Shown piece after piece: positions 16,092 to 25,718 of a stretch of 64,000 bases of DNA. Every line of letters begins with the position of its first letter. The stretch's first letter is position 1. A model generated the notes under the pieces. That model worked only from the letters and a program-made list of their open reading frames with translations, did not search any database and was not told the DNA's origin. Origin of the DNA: Vibrio europaeus. Lineage in GTDB: Bacteria > Pseudomonadota > Gammaproteobacteria > Enterobacterales > Vibrionaceae. Made by a program: the position numbers and the translations under genes. Location: contig NZ_LUAX01000007.1 in NCBI RefSeq assembly GCF_001695575.1, positions 868,001-932,000 of the forward strand, written 5' to 3'.

Positions 16092-16433
16092 CTACTTAGC
16101 GCTTTGCATCTCTATCAAACCGCCAGCATTATGTAACTTGGTAAAGCCTTTGGCTTTTAGATACTGATATGCCTTCCCTGAACGATTGCCGCTACGACAA
16201 TAGAGTACTATCTGAGTCTCTTTATCGATATCGGCAAAGTGAATGTTTAGCGCTGAGAGCGGGTAGTTCACAGCTTGTGGTAAATGCCCGTCTGCGAACT
16301 CTGGTGGCGTTCTGACATCAACAATCATTGCGCCTTGTTCTATCCATTGCCAGCCTATCTCTGCTCGCTCAGAGGCGAAAGCTGGAAGGCTTAGCGCAGC
16401 CAGTAACGTTAAAAGTAGTGTTAGGCGCTTCAT
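16092..16433 (-). CDS. Periplasmic rhodanese-domain protein (PspE-like)
   Basis: A 113-residue single rhodanese domain behind a signal peptide (LTLLLTLLAALSLPAFA). The active-site loop CRSGNRSG carries the catalytic Cys, preceded by VDVRTPPEFADGHLP. Such proteins transfer sulfane sulfur to thiophilic acceptors such as cyanide in the periplasm. The start at 16433 has AAGGAA upstream and begins the signal peptide; the longer open frame to 16544 is not supported. Confidence 0.88.
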   Translation of the reverse strand: MKRLTLLLTLLAALSLPAFASERAEIGWQWIEQGAMIVDVRTPPEFADGHLPQAVNYPLSALNIHFADIDKETQIVLYCRSGNRSGKAYQYLKAKGFTKLHNAGGLIEMQSAK

Positions 16434-16720
16434 GGTGGTTCCTTTTTGCTGTAACTCACTCAGCATATCTGATTGTTCTCTTTTCGCCGCGAGATAAGTC
16501 ACAACACCTACTCTTTGCCCGTTTCGTCGCGATTTTCCTGTCACATTTTCTTACGTGTCCCTTTGAATGGAAACAACCTAGAAACATCTGCTGTGACTTG
16601 GAGCTCAATAGAATCTTGATACAGCGAATGTATCACCATACCTTTTACCGAGTTTATCCGTAGCCCTATATTTGGCGTCGCTGACAGCACATTTTTATAA
16701 ACATTTTTAAAGGTCTACGA

Positions 16721-17464
16721 ATGAAACTCCAAACCCTAATTTGCGCAGCTTTGCTTGCAGGTGCATCGACTTCTGCTATCGCGGGAGAAACCAAATTTGA
16801 TGTTCGTTTTGGTTACAATACGACGTCAGAAAATCGTGATAGCCGCGTGAAGTTTATGCATACTTTCGACAACGGTTTTTACTTCAGTGCAGAAGCGGCT
16901 CAGCTACATAACGACGCTTACTTTGGTAGCAATGATGCTAACAATCCAGACAAAAACGGCCTGCAAGCGGCGGCTCAAGAGTTTGAAGCGTCTTACAAGT
17001 TTAATCTTAATGATGATTGGTATTGGTCTCCGGGTTTGGTCACAGTCACAACTTCTGACTGGACGGAATATCGCCCTTACTTAAAGCTAGGCACCACGTT
17101 TGACAACGGGGTGTCTATGACAGGTCGCTACCGCTACAACTGGTCAAATGATGCTAACGGTAAGCAGTATTTGGATGGCAGTGGCACGACACGCGGAGCA
17201 TCAAATCAGTTTGACTTGTGGATCTCTAAAAACATTGGTGATTGGGGGTTAATGTATAACCCTCGCTACCGTGTTCAAGACGGTGTTGATCAGGGTACAG
17301 GCCGAGACGATTACTGGGAGCACACCATCATGGTTAACTACAAAGTCGATGAAACTTGGACGCCATACATGGAGTTGGTGTCGGTAGACGAGACATATGT
17401 TGATAGCAATGGTAATCGCGAAAATGACTACGCGGTGCGTTTTGGCGTTGTAATGAACCTGTAG
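16721..17464 (+). CDS. KdgM-family oligogalacturonate porin
   Basis: A 247-residue outer-membrane protein with a signal peptide ending AIAG and alternating aromatic/polar beta strands to a C-terminal aromatic-poor RFGVVMNL end. The pattern (FDVRFGYNT, YKFNLNDDWYWSPG, YRPYLKLGTTF, GLMYNPRYR) matches KdgM-type 12-stranded monomeric porins that admit acidic oligosaccharides from pectin or alginate. No pectin or alginate genes are next to it in this window. A strong terminator follows. Confidence 0.85.
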   Translation: MKLQTLICAALLAGASTSAIAGETKFDVRFGYNTTSENRDSRVKFMHTFDNGFYFSAEAAQLHNDAYFGSNDANNPDKNGLQAAAQEFEASYKFNLNDDWYWSPGLVTVTTSDWTEYRPYLKLGTTFDNGVSMTGRYRYNWSNDANGKQYLDGSGTTRGASNQFDLWISKNIGDWGLMYNPRYRVQDGVDQGTGRDDYWEHTIMVNYKVDETWTPYMELVSVDETYVDSNGNRENDYAVRFGVVMNL

Positions 17465-17493
17465 TGTAGTTTTTTGTTCTCTATCTGTCCTTT

Positions 17494-17520
17494 GCCAGTC
17501 AGTTCATTGACTGGCTTTTT
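17494..17520 (+). terminator. Rho-independent terminator of the KdgM gene
   Basis: GCCAGTCA-GTTCAT-TGACTGGC followed by six T. Confidence 0.9.
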
Positions 17521-17621
17521 TATGTCTGATTCTTTATAGCTAATCCGTCTTAACCAGAATGATTAAAGCTATTACAAGCGCTTGATTACCCACTACACTC
17601 TTCTAGCTAAAAGGGAGAGTC

Positions 17622-18467
17622 ATGCACACTATTTCACTACTTGTCGTCGCGTTAATTGCCTTCGCCGCCAACTCATTTTTTTGTCGCCTAGCATTGGCGA
17701 ATCACGCTATTGATCCGGGTTCTTTCACTTGGCTACGATTGGTCTCCGGAGCGGTAACACTGCTGCTTATTCAAAGTTGGCGTGGTCAAATGAGCTATCG
17801 CTCCTTTACTGATAAACACAGCTGGTGGTCAGGCATCTCTCTTTTTGGTTATGCAGTTTGCTTTTCGTATGCTTACACCCAGCTCAGTACGGGGACCGGC
17901 GCTTTGATTCTGTTTGGTATGGTGCAGCTGACCTTAGTGGTGTTTCACGTTGTTTCTGGCAATCGCTTAAGTGCGAAAGAGATGCTAGGTATTGGAGTTG
18001 CTCTATCTGGCTTTACTGTTTTAATGCTACCGTCGGCAGAGGCTCCGAGTTTGAGTGCTGCCGCTCTAATGCTTGTTTCTGGCGTCTGTTGGGGTATTTT
18101 CACTCTGTTAGGGCGCCAAAATAGCGTTGCTTCAGTGTCTATTACCCAAGGGTTTATGATCGCAAGTGTGCTTGCTTTTGCTGCCAGCCCACTACTTGTC
18201 TCGATTGAAACTATCACGGCTGATGGCGTTCTATGGGCGTTACTGTCAGGTATCTTTGCTTCCGGTTTTGGCTACATCTTATGGTATCAAGTTGTAAAGC
18301 ATATCTCAGTTCTTCAGGCGTCTGTCTCTCAGTTAGCGGTGCCTGTGATTGCCTTTGCCGCGGGAAGTATAGGGCTAGGTGAGTCGATAACGCTAACCGC
18401 TGCTATCTCATCATTACTGGTTTTGGGTGGGATTACCCTTATCTTCACAGCCCGATCGAAGAACTAA
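17622..18467 (+). CDS. EamA-family DMT transporter
   Basis: 281 residues with ten predicted membrane segments in two EamA repeats (LVVALIAFAANSFFCRLAL at the start; FASGFGYILWYQVV in the second repeat). Likely exports a small metabolite or amino acid. AAAGGGAGAG lies before ATG 17622. The last four bases overlap the end of the convergent RpiR-type regulator gene. Confidence 0.85.
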   Translation: MHTISLLVVALIAFAANSFFCRLALANHAIDPGSFTWLRLVSGAVTLLLIQSWRGQMSYRSFTDKHSWWSGISLFGYAVCFSYAYTQLSTGTGALILFGMVQLTLVVFHVVSGNRLSAKEMLGIGVALSGFTVLMLPSAEAPSLSAAALMLVSGVCWGIFTLLGRQNSVASVSITQGFMIASVLAFAASPLLVSIETITADGVLWALLSGIFASGFGYILWYQVVKHISVLQASVSQLAVPVIAFAAGSIGLGESITLTAAISSLLVLGGITLIFTARSKN

Positions 18468-19111
18468 CCCGCTAACAGCTCTCGTCCGATCAAATCGACT
18501 AGCTCTAAGATATGGATTTGCGATTCGCGATGATATGGAGAGATACCATCGACCTGTTCTTCCAAGTCAAGGTTGATACCTGCTATGCCTGCCAATGTTG
18601 AGCCTAAATGACTAATTGCAAAAACCTTTAATCCTTTGCGCTTTGCATTATGGGCCATATCGACCACAGCTTGAGTCTCACCTGATTTACTAATAAGGAT
18701 AACTGTGCCTGATTCCGCGCGAGCTAACTGGTGAATATCGGTAATCACTAGATGAGGAATGTTAGCGAGGGAAAGAAAGCGCGACAAATACGAAACGCTT
18801 ACAATCGACGCGCCGCGTGAGTACAGATACACCACCGGAGAGTGAATCAGTGATTGAGCTATCTTGTCTACTCGCTGCGCTTGGTCATCTCCCTGAGTTG
18901 TCGGCGCGACATCTTTATTCAGGTCATCAGCGAGTTTATATCTGAGCTCAGTGTAGCTCGCATAGCCCATCTTTTTACACACCCGATTTACCGATGTTGT
19001 TGTGGTTAAGGCCTTGTTGGCTATCGTCTTGGCTGAGACTGAATCTAGCTCTTTGGCGTGACTGATCAGGTACTCATATATGACTCGTTCGATCCCTTTA
19101 AAGGTATTCAT
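18464..19111 (-). CDS. MurR/RpiR-family transcriptional regulator
   Basis: 215 residues with an N-terminal HTH_6 domain (AKTIANKALTTTTSVNRVCKKMGYASYTEL) and a C-terminal SIS sugar-phosphate-binding domain (YLYSRGASIVSVSYLSRFL, VILISKSGETQAVVDMA). RpiR regulators sense phosphosugars. It is divergent from the PTS permease operon starting at 19288 and is the natural candidate to control it, with the phosphorylated PTS product as effector. Confidence 0.9.
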   Translation of the reverse strand: MNTFKGIERVIYEYLISHAKELDSVSAKTIANKALTTTTSVNRVCKKMGYASYTELRYKLADDLNKDVAPTTQGDDQAQRVDKIAQSLIHSPVVYLYSRGASIVSVSYLSRFLSLANIPHLVITDIHQLARAESGTVILISKSGETQAVVDMAHNAKRKGLKVFAISHLGSTLAGIAGINLDLEEQVDGISPYHRESQIHILELVDLIGRELLAG

Positions 19112-19175
19112 CGCTTACACTAAGACTTAATAACAGAATGGTTATTATTAGGCGTTAAAATGCGGGAAATTACCT

Positions 19176-19240
19176 TGATAGTTATCACAAAAGTATCGTC
19201 ATACATGGGTTGTACGAGGAAACTGTACCTTGATACATCA
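19176..19240. promoter_or_regulatory. Candidate RpiR operators
   Basis: Two short dyads, TGATA-GT-TATCA (19176-19187) and TGAT-AC-ATCA (19231-19240), both preceded by CCT, lie between the divergent regulator and PTS genes. Assignment is by position only. Confidence 0.35.
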
Positions 19241-19287
19241 CCGCTAAATATACTTGCCGCAGTTGATAAGTATAACGGTGAACAACC

Positions 19288-20691
19288 ATGAGTAAGAAAA
19301 AACTCGTTGCAGTGACCGCTTGCCCTACCGGCATTGCACACACCTTTATGGCGGCTAAAAAAATCAAAGCCTGGGCTGAAAAGCAAGGCTATGAAGTGAA
19401 GGTCGAAACGCAGGGAAGTGATGGTGTTAAAAACAAACTCACTGCTCATGATATTGCAACCGCAGACGGCGTTGTTCTGGCGGTTGATGTGCCTATTATG
19501 GACATGGAGCGTTTTGACAACGCTAATCCACTTCAGGTTCGCACTCAAGAGCTGATTAAACGCGTCGATGATTTGCTTCCAACCGTATTTTTGCGCGGCA
19601 AAGAGAAATCAGATGGGGGTGTAGAAGTGCATGATGAAAAGCGCTCTGCTTACCAAGTCGCTATCGGTCATATCATGACGGGTATCAGCTACATGCTGCC
19701 AGTCGTGGTGCTGGGTGGTCTGCTGATGGCGGTGGCGAAAATCACTGGTGAGTTCATTGATATCTCAGGTACACCGATCCAAACCCTAGATAAGCTTGGT
19801 TTCATGACCATCAAGTTTATGTATCCAATCTTTGCCGGTTACCTAGCGTATTCGATTGCTGGTAAACCTGCGCTGATCCCTGCCTTTATCGGCGGCTTGA
19901 TGACCGATGAACCTTATAAGCGTTTCTTTGATTTAGAAGGTTGGGCGCCATCTGGCTTCTTCGGTGCGATTGCGATTGGCTTCCTTGTGGGTTATTTGGT
20001 TCGCTACCTTAACGATGTGATTAAGGTGAAAACCGAACTGACCACACTCAAGACCATGCTACTTGTCCCGGCGGTGACGGGCGTAGTGATGGTGCTTACT
20101 ATGGAGTACGCGATTAACCCATTTTTTGGCGCTGTAAACCTTGCGATGATCGACCTGTTTACTCAAGCCGGTGATGCCGGGCGCGGGATCTACTCAATGG
20201 TGATTGCAGCAGGTACAGCCTTTGACTTAGGTGGTCCAATCAACAAAGCAGCAGGTTCGGTTGCGCTTGGTTTGAATGGTATGGGTGAAGGGTTTGACCT
20301 GATTGCTCGTGAGTTGGGCATCGTTATTCCACCAATCGGTGTGGGCATCGCGGCGCTTTTGGATGGCAAGTTCCGCAAACCAGTTTTCTCAAGTGAAGAG
20401 CGCACGGTCGGTAAAACTTCTCTGATGCTGGGCCTAATCGGTATCTCAGAAGGTGCGATTCCATTCATTCTGAAAAATCCGAAGATGATTCCAATCATGA
20501 TTCTGGGTTCAATTATCGGTACGCAACTGGCTGTCGTTCTCAACGTATGGCAAAGCCTACCATTACCAGCCGTTTGGGGATGGTTCCTATCTTCTGACCC
20601 ACTCAGCTACACCATTTCTGTTATCGCGGGTTCTATGTTTATCGCTATAGCTCTACTGCTGTGCACTAAACCAGACCACGCAAAAGCCTAA
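19288..20691 (+). CDS. Fructose-family PTS permease, EIIB-EIIC
   Basis: 467 residues. The N-terminal EIIB domain has the phosphorylated Cys12 in VTACPTGIAHTFMAA; a linker follows at about 100-120; the membrane EIIC domain then spans the rest (HIMTGISYMLPVVVLGGLL, then GGPINKAAGS and the GEGFDLIARELGIVIPPIG region). EIIA is encoded separately at 25098. With a GH38 mannosidase downstream this resembles a split version of E. coli MngA, the 2-O-alpha-mannosylglycerate permease, but the sugar is inferred from context. Confidence 0.9.
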   Translation: MSKKKLVAVTACPTGIAHTFMAAKKIKAWAEKQGYEVKVETQGSDGVKNKLTAHDIATADGVVLAVDVPIMDMERFDNANPLQVRTQELIKRVDDLLPTVFLRGKEKSDGGVEVHDEKRSAYQVAIGHIMTGISYMLPVVVLGGLLMAVAKITGEFIDISGTPIQTLDKLGFMTIKFMYPIFAGYLAYSIAGKPALIPAFIGGLMTDEPYKRFFDLEGWAPSGFFGAIAIGFLVGYLVRYLNDVIKVKTELTTLKTMLLVPAVTGVVMVLTMEYAINPFFGAVNLAMIDLFTQAGDAGRGIYSMVIAAGTAFDLGGPINKAAGSVALGLNGMGEGFDLIARELGIVIPPIGVGIAALLDGKFRKPVFSSEERTVGKTSLMLGLIGISEGAIPFILKNPKMIPIMILGSIIGTQLAVVLNVWQSLPLPAVWGWFLSSDPLSYTISVIAGSMFIAIALLLCTKPDHAKA

Positions 20692-20702
20692 AAACGTCTA
20701 GC

Positions 20703-20720
20703 GGGGAGGCTCGCCTCCCC
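20703..20720. other. Intercistronic hairpin in the PTS/mannosidase operon
   Basis: GGGGAGGC-TC-GCCTCCCC with no following T run, between the permease and the mannosidase genes. It could stabilise the upstream message 3' end or set differential expression; it does not look like a full terminator. Confidence 0.6.
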
Positions 20721-20751
20721 AAACTATCAAGAATTTATCGAGAGTTTCCCC

Positions 20752-23373
20752 ATGGCAAAAGTACATGTCATTCCTCACACTCACTGGGATCGTGAGTGGT
20801 ATTTTACTCAGCAAGACAGTGACGTTCTGGCAACTTATAACTTCACCAAAGTGATTGAGACTTTGGAGAACCAACCAAGCTACAGCTGCTACCACCTAGA
20901 TGGTCAGTCAGCGATTGTTGAAGATTACCTCAAAGTGCTGCCGTACATGCGCGAACGCATGGCTAAATTGGTGAGCGATAAAAAACTGTTTATCGGCCCT
21001 TGGTACACTCAGACCGATACCTACAATGTGGCAGGCGAGTCGATTATCCGTAACTTGAAGTACGGCATGCATATCGCAGAAGAACTCGGCCACAGCATGA
21101 AGGTTGGCTACCTACCGGATACCTTTGGTCACAACGCGCAAATGCCGACACTGTTCAAAGGAATGGGGATCGATAATATCGTATTTTGGCGTGGGATTGA
21201 TTACGACCAACACGTAGAAAAATCGCACTTCTTCTGGCAGTCGCAAGGTGGTGATTCAATCTACGCTTACAACCTAGTTCATGGTTACGGCGCAGCGAAA
21301 AACATCGTTCCTGATGCAGAACATCTGGATAGGAAAATCTTCCCGATGATTGACAAGATCAAGTCGCTATCAGGTCTTGATGAAGTGCTGATCCCATCAG
21401 GTGGCGATCAGGTCAACATTGACCCGAACCTCCCTGAAACTTTGCTAGCAGCCAGCGAACGTTCGCCTGCTGGAGACATTTACACCATCTCATCGATGGA
21501 AAACTTTGTTGATTTTCTTCGCCGTAACAGCAGTGAATTTGAGACTTACCAAGGTGAATTCAAAGCGCCGCGATACACTCGTATCCATAAGACAATTGGC
21601 TCTGTTCGCTATGACATTAAAAAGCTCAACTTCGAGATTGAGCAGTTCTTACTCAAGAAGCTTGAAGTCGTGATAGCGATTGCTAAAGCACAAGGCATCA
21701 CTGTTCACACTGAGCTGGTGGATATGGCTTGGAAGAAGATCCTTGAATGTCACGCCCATGACAGCATGGGTGGGTGTAATAGCGATGCCACCAACGCTGA
21801 CATCATGCACCGCCTAAAGCAAGCCGAAGAGATCTGTCACGGCTTATACAACCTAGTGGTGAAAGAGATTGCGAGCAACGCATGTGATGACAATGAAGTG
21901 ATGCTCTTTAATGGCCAAATCACACCATTTAGCGGCGTTGCTAAAGTCACTGCTTTTTCTAAGCACCCATTTATTGCCTTGTCGGATGGCAAAGCCCTGC
22001 TTGCGACCGAGATTCTAGCGTGTGAGACCTTAGATGGTGGCAAAGTCATTGAAGTGACCAAAGATGGTGAGAAAGAAGTCGCCGTGCCGCCGTACTACCG
22101 CTTTGAATTGAACGTGAAAGTGTCCAACCTTCCTGCGATGGGCTACCAAGTCTTCCAAGTGGTTGAGTCAGAGTCAGCCATGCTTATGCAGAGCAGTGAC
22201 GTCCAAACGATTGAAAATGCGGCGTTAACCGTCACGCTGAAAGATGGCGAACTGAGCTTAATTAACAAAGCAACAGGCCGCGTGATCGAGCAGTTGCTGC
22301 GTTTTGAAGAGCAAGCTGATGATGGTGACTCTTACGACTTCTCGCCTTTAGAAGGAGACGATCCACGTTACCTCAATGAGTTAACTTGGCTATCAAGCCA
22401 AGTAGGTGAGACTGAGCAGACGATGACGCTGCTGGCAACAATGCCTGTGCCTTCAGATTTAGAGTCGCGTCAAGCAGGCAATGAGCTGGTCCAAGCCAGT
22501 TTTGAAATTACATTGACGCTAGATGCCAACGACGAGCAGTTAAAAGTCGCAATTCACACTGTAAATCAAGCGTGTGACCACCGCGTTCGTGTACTGATTA
22601 ACTCCGATGTACAAAGCGAGGAGTCTGTCGCCACTCAGCCATTTGCTGTGATGACGCGTCCAATTGCACAGAGTGTTGAAGGCTGGCAAGAGCGCTTCCG
22701 TGAGTGTCCGATTGATATTGAAACCACAGATGGTGCGGTTGCGATTGAGCAAGCAGGTAAAGCGGTGGTGATTAATGGTCGCGGCCTGAAAGAGTTCCAA
22801 GTTTTGCCTGGTGAAAAGAGTGATGTGATTGCGCTGACGCTGTTTAAAGCGACGGGTAAGCTAGGTAAAGATGATCTGTTGTGGCGTCCGGGGCGTGCTT
22901 CCGGCATCAACAATACCGTGGTTTACACGCCAGATGCTCAGCTGCAAAAGTCGATGAGCTTTGCTTTCTCGATTTCTATGCCGACAGATGCCAGCCATCA
23001 AACGCTGCGAGCCCTAGAAAGCCAATATCTCGACCTGCCGTTTAGCTACCAGAAGCAGTCACTAAACAGCTTTGAAAATCGTCTTGAACGTTTCCAAGTT
23101 CGCTTTGATGCGCGTTCAGCGGTGAAGTCATTCAGTCTATTTGAAGTGAATCAGGTACTGACGCTTTCAAGTATTGGTCACTCCTTCTATCAAGACAATG
23201 CCGTTATTGTGCGCCTGTTTAATGCGACAGAGGATGTGCAGCAACTTGATACCACAGCATTTGCCCATTTTGCTGAGGTGGAGCGTGTGAACTACCGCGA
23301 GCAGAGCGTGGAACAAGAGTGGTCAGTCAAACCGAACAACTCAATCGACCTACGCATTGGTTTTAAAATCTAG
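20752..23373 (+). CDS. mngB: GH38 alpha-mannosidase, MngB-like
   Basis: 873 residues, close to the roughly 877 of E. coli MngB, which hydrolyses 6-phospho-mannosylglycerate after PTS import. The N-terminal zinc motif HTHWDREW (residues 9-16) is intact, the nucleophile region is GYLPDTFGHNAQMP, and a further His/Asp motif is ECHAHDSMGGCN near 335. The C-terminal half is the beta-rich GH38 domain. It is cytosolic (no signal peptide), which suits a phosphorylated substrate. The gene ends at 23373, 11 bases before the next start. Confidence 0.88.
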   Translation: MAKVHVIPHTHWDREWYFTQQDSDVLATYNFTKVIETLENQPSYSCYHLDGQSAIVEDYLKVLPYMRERMAKLVSDKKLFIGPWYTQTDTYNVAGESIIRNLKYGMHIAEELGHSMKVGYLPDTFGHNAQMPTLFKGMGIDNIVFWRGIDYDQHVEKSHFFWQSQGGDSIYAYNLVHGYGAAKNIVPDAEHLDRKIFPMIDKIKSLSGLDEVLIPSGGDQVNIDPNLPETLLAASERSPAGDIYTISSMENFVDFLRRNSSEFETYQGEFKAPRYTRIHKTIGSVRYDIKKLNFEIEQFLLKKLEVVIAIAKAQGITVHTELVDMAWKKILECHAHDSMGGCNSDATNADIMHRLKQAEEICHGLYNLVVKEIASNACDDNEVMLFNGQITPFSGVAKVTAFSKHPFIALSDGKALLATEILACETLDGGKVIEVTKDGEKEVAVPPYYRFELNVKVSNLPAMGYQVFQVVESESAMLMQSSDVQTIENAALTVTLKDGELSLINKATGRVIEQLLRFEEQADDGDSYDFSPLEGDDPRYLNELTWLSSQVGETEQTMTLLATMPVPSDLESRQAGNELVQASFEITLTLDANDEQLKVAIHTVNQACDHRVRVLINSDVQSEESVATQPFAVMTRPIAQSVEGWQERFRECPIDIETTDGAVAIEQAGKAVVINGRGLKEFQVLPGEKSDVIALTLFKATGKLGKDDLLWRPGRASGINNTVVYTPDAQLQKSMSFAFSISMPTDASHQTLRALESQYLDLPFSYQKQSLNSFENRLERFQVRFDARSAVKSFSLFEVNQVLTLSSIGHSFYQDNAVIVRLFNATEDVQQLDTTAFAHFAEVERVNYREQSVEQEWSVKPNNSIDLRIGFKI

Positions 23374-23384
23374 TGGAGCAGAGT

Positions 23385-25088
23385 ATGAACAACGAGAAAA
23401 TTTACCAAAAAGTCGCTTTGCTCTACGGTGATGAGCAAGCTGAAAGCATCACCCAAGATATCTTAGCTCTGGTTGAAAAGTGGCAAGGCAAAGCCCCGCA
23501 GTACGCCAACTGGGTCGATGAGACGACATCTTATCTCATCACTTACGGCGACAGTGTCCAAGAGCAAGGGATGCCAACTTTAGCGACGATGAAAACCTTC
23601 GCTGACAAGTACCTGAAAGGCGCATTAAGCAATATTCATATCTTGCCAATGTTCCCGTATACCTCAGACGATGGTTTTAGTGTGGTTGATTATCGCAAAG
23701 TCGATCCTAACTTAGGCGACTGGAGCGAGCTTAACGCATTAGCTGAAAATTTCGACTTGATGTATGACTGCGTGATTAATCACATCTCTAAAAGCAGTGA
23801 CTGGTTTCAGCGATTTTTAGCCGGTGATGAAGCTTATCAAGATTACTTTATTGAGTCTGACCCAAGCCTAGATTATTCGAGTGTTACGCGCCCCCGCGCA
23901 TTACCGCTCCTAACGCCGTTTACCAAGGCTTCGGGTGAGACAACTCATGTGTGGAGCACCTTCTCAGAAGACCAGATCGACATTAACTTTAAAAGCCCGC
24001 AAGTCCTACTGGAAAGCATAGATATTTTGCTCATGTATGCCGCAAACGGCGGTCGTTCGATTCGCTTAGATGCGATTGGTTTTATCTGGAAGGTAATGAA
24101 CTCGACCTGTATTCACTTAGAGCAAGCTCACGAGATCATTAAGTTGTGGCGCATTGTTCTCGACGAGGTGATGCCGGGTTCTCTGCTGATCACCGAGACC
24201 AATGTGCCGCACAAAGAGAACATCGCTTACTTTGGTCAAGGCGATGAAGCGCACATAGTGTATCAGTTCCCACTGCCACCATTAACTTTGCACGCGTTCT
24301 TAAGCCAAGATAGCCAAGTATTAACAACTTGGGCCAAAGGTCTAACGGCAGAGGCGATGGCGTCTCTCAATGCGGGACGCAAGACAACCTACTTTAACTT
24401 CCTTGCTAGCCATGATGGCATCGGTGTGCGCCCAACAGAAGGGATTTTGAGCGATGACGATCGTCAGATGATGTGTCAGCACGTCGAACGCAAAGGTGGA
24501 CGAGTTAACTACAAGAATAACGGTGACGGCACCCAATCGCCTTATGAGTTGAATATCAACTACTTGAGCGCAGTGACAGAGCCTAATGATAGTGACGAGT
24601 TAAAAGCGAGCAAGTTCCTAGCTGCGCAATCTATTTTGCTCTCGTTTATCGGTGTGCCTGCGGTTTACTATCACAGCTTACTTGGCAGTGAGAACGATGT
24701 ACAAGGCATGTTGGATTCGGGCATTAATCGCCGCATTAACCGTGAGAAGTTTGACTTTGCTCAGCTAGAAACTGAGCTGGCTGAAGAGGGCTCGTTACGT
24801 CACCGTGTTTACAGTGAAATGACGCATCTTCTCCAACTGCGTAAAGGGTAAAAAGCCTTCTCACCAAGCTCATCTCAGCAAGTGCTAGAGCTAGGTCATG
24901 GACTGTTTGGACTTAAACGCGGCGAAGGGGAAAGTGCGATTCAATTTGTGGTCAACCTATCGCATCAAGCAGCGGAAGTGACGCTAGCAGCAGGCGGTTT
25001 AGATCTGATTTCACAGCGCGAGTTCAATGCGCAATTTACACTTAAACCATATCAATTTGTTTGGCTCACTCAGCCGCAAGCCCAGTAG
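23385..25088 (+). pseudogene. GH13_18 sucrose/glucosylglycerate phosphorylase with in-frame stop
   Basis: From ATG 23385 (GGAG six bases upstream) the frame encodes a GH13 subfamily 18 phosphorylase: nucleophile Asp in SIRLDAIGFIW, acid/base Glu in LLITETNVPHKEN, and third Asp in LASHDGIGVRP. A TAA at 24849-24851 interrupts it after LLQLRKG; the same frame then continues KAFSPSSSQQ to 25088 as the expected C-terminal beta domain. One base change (CAA to TAA) would explain it. The family splits sucrose, glucosylglycerol or glucosylglycerate with phosphate. The 488-residue catalytic part could still be made; loss of the end domain probably impairs it. Confidence 0.75.
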
Positions 25089-25097
25089 TAGGAGTTT

Positions 25098-25709
25098 ATG
25101 ATGAAACTAGCTAACTTAACGTCTGAAAATCTAATCATGCTCGATGCTACCTTTGATGGGCGCTTCGCGGCGATCAATGCCTTGGTCGACAAAATTGATC
25201 AAGCGGGAAAGCTAACCGACCGTAACCAGTTCCTTGAAGCCGTGCTTAAACGTGAAGACGAAGGCCCAACGGCACTCGGTGAATACTTAGCGGTGCCGCA
25301 TGGTAAGTCGCCAGCAGTAAAAGAGCCGGTTTTTGCGTGTGCGTTTGTTAAAGATGAGATGCAGTGGAAAGGTCTTGATGGCGATGAGCCGGTGACCATG
25401 ATCTTCCTGTTGGCGATTCCGCCAGCAGAAGCGGGTTCGACCCATATGGAAGTGCTGACTACACTGACTTCTTCATTGGTGGACGATGATTTTCGTGACC
25501 AATTGCAGGCAGCGAACTCTCCGCAGCAAGTGATGGCGCTATTTGGTGCAGAGCAAGAGGTAGAGAGTCATGCAGATCAGCCAGCTGAGTCAGCTCAAGA
25601 TGAGTCAAATTCAACCGAAGAGTTAGCACAAGATCTTAGCCGCTTTGCTTATCCGTTGGTGCTTGGGGCGGGTGTGCTGATTTCAGCATTCCTCTTCCTA
25701 TTACTTTAA
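25098..25709 (+). CDS. PTS EIIA (fructose/mannitol type) with C-terminal membrane tail
   Basis: 203 residues. The EIIA domain spans about 1-150 with the phosphorylated His68 in YLAVPHGKS. It is followed by an acidic Glu/Asp/Ser/Gln linker of about 30 residues and a terminal hydrophobic run (YPLVLGAGVLISAFLFLLL) of membrane-helix length. EIIA proteins are normally soluble, so tail-anchoring to the membrane near its EIIBC partner, or a remnant of an EIIA-EIIC fusion, is inferred. It completes the split permease in this operon. Confidence 0.87.
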   Translation: MMKLANLTSENLIMLDATFDGRFAAINALVDKIDQAGKLTDRNQFLEAVLKREDEGPTALGEYLAVPHGKSPAVKEPVFACAFVKDEMQWKGLDGDEPVTMIFLLAIPPAEAGSTHMEVLTTLTSSLVDDDFRDQLQAANSPQQVMALFGAEQEVESHADQPAESAQDESNSTEELAQDLSRFAYPLVLGAGVLISAFLFLLL

Positions 25710-25718
25710 TGGTGCGTT

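Noticed and set aside
16328..16663. 111-residue plus-strand ORF opposite the rhodanese gene
   Set aside because: Antisense to a clear gene; no domain, no ribosome-binding site.
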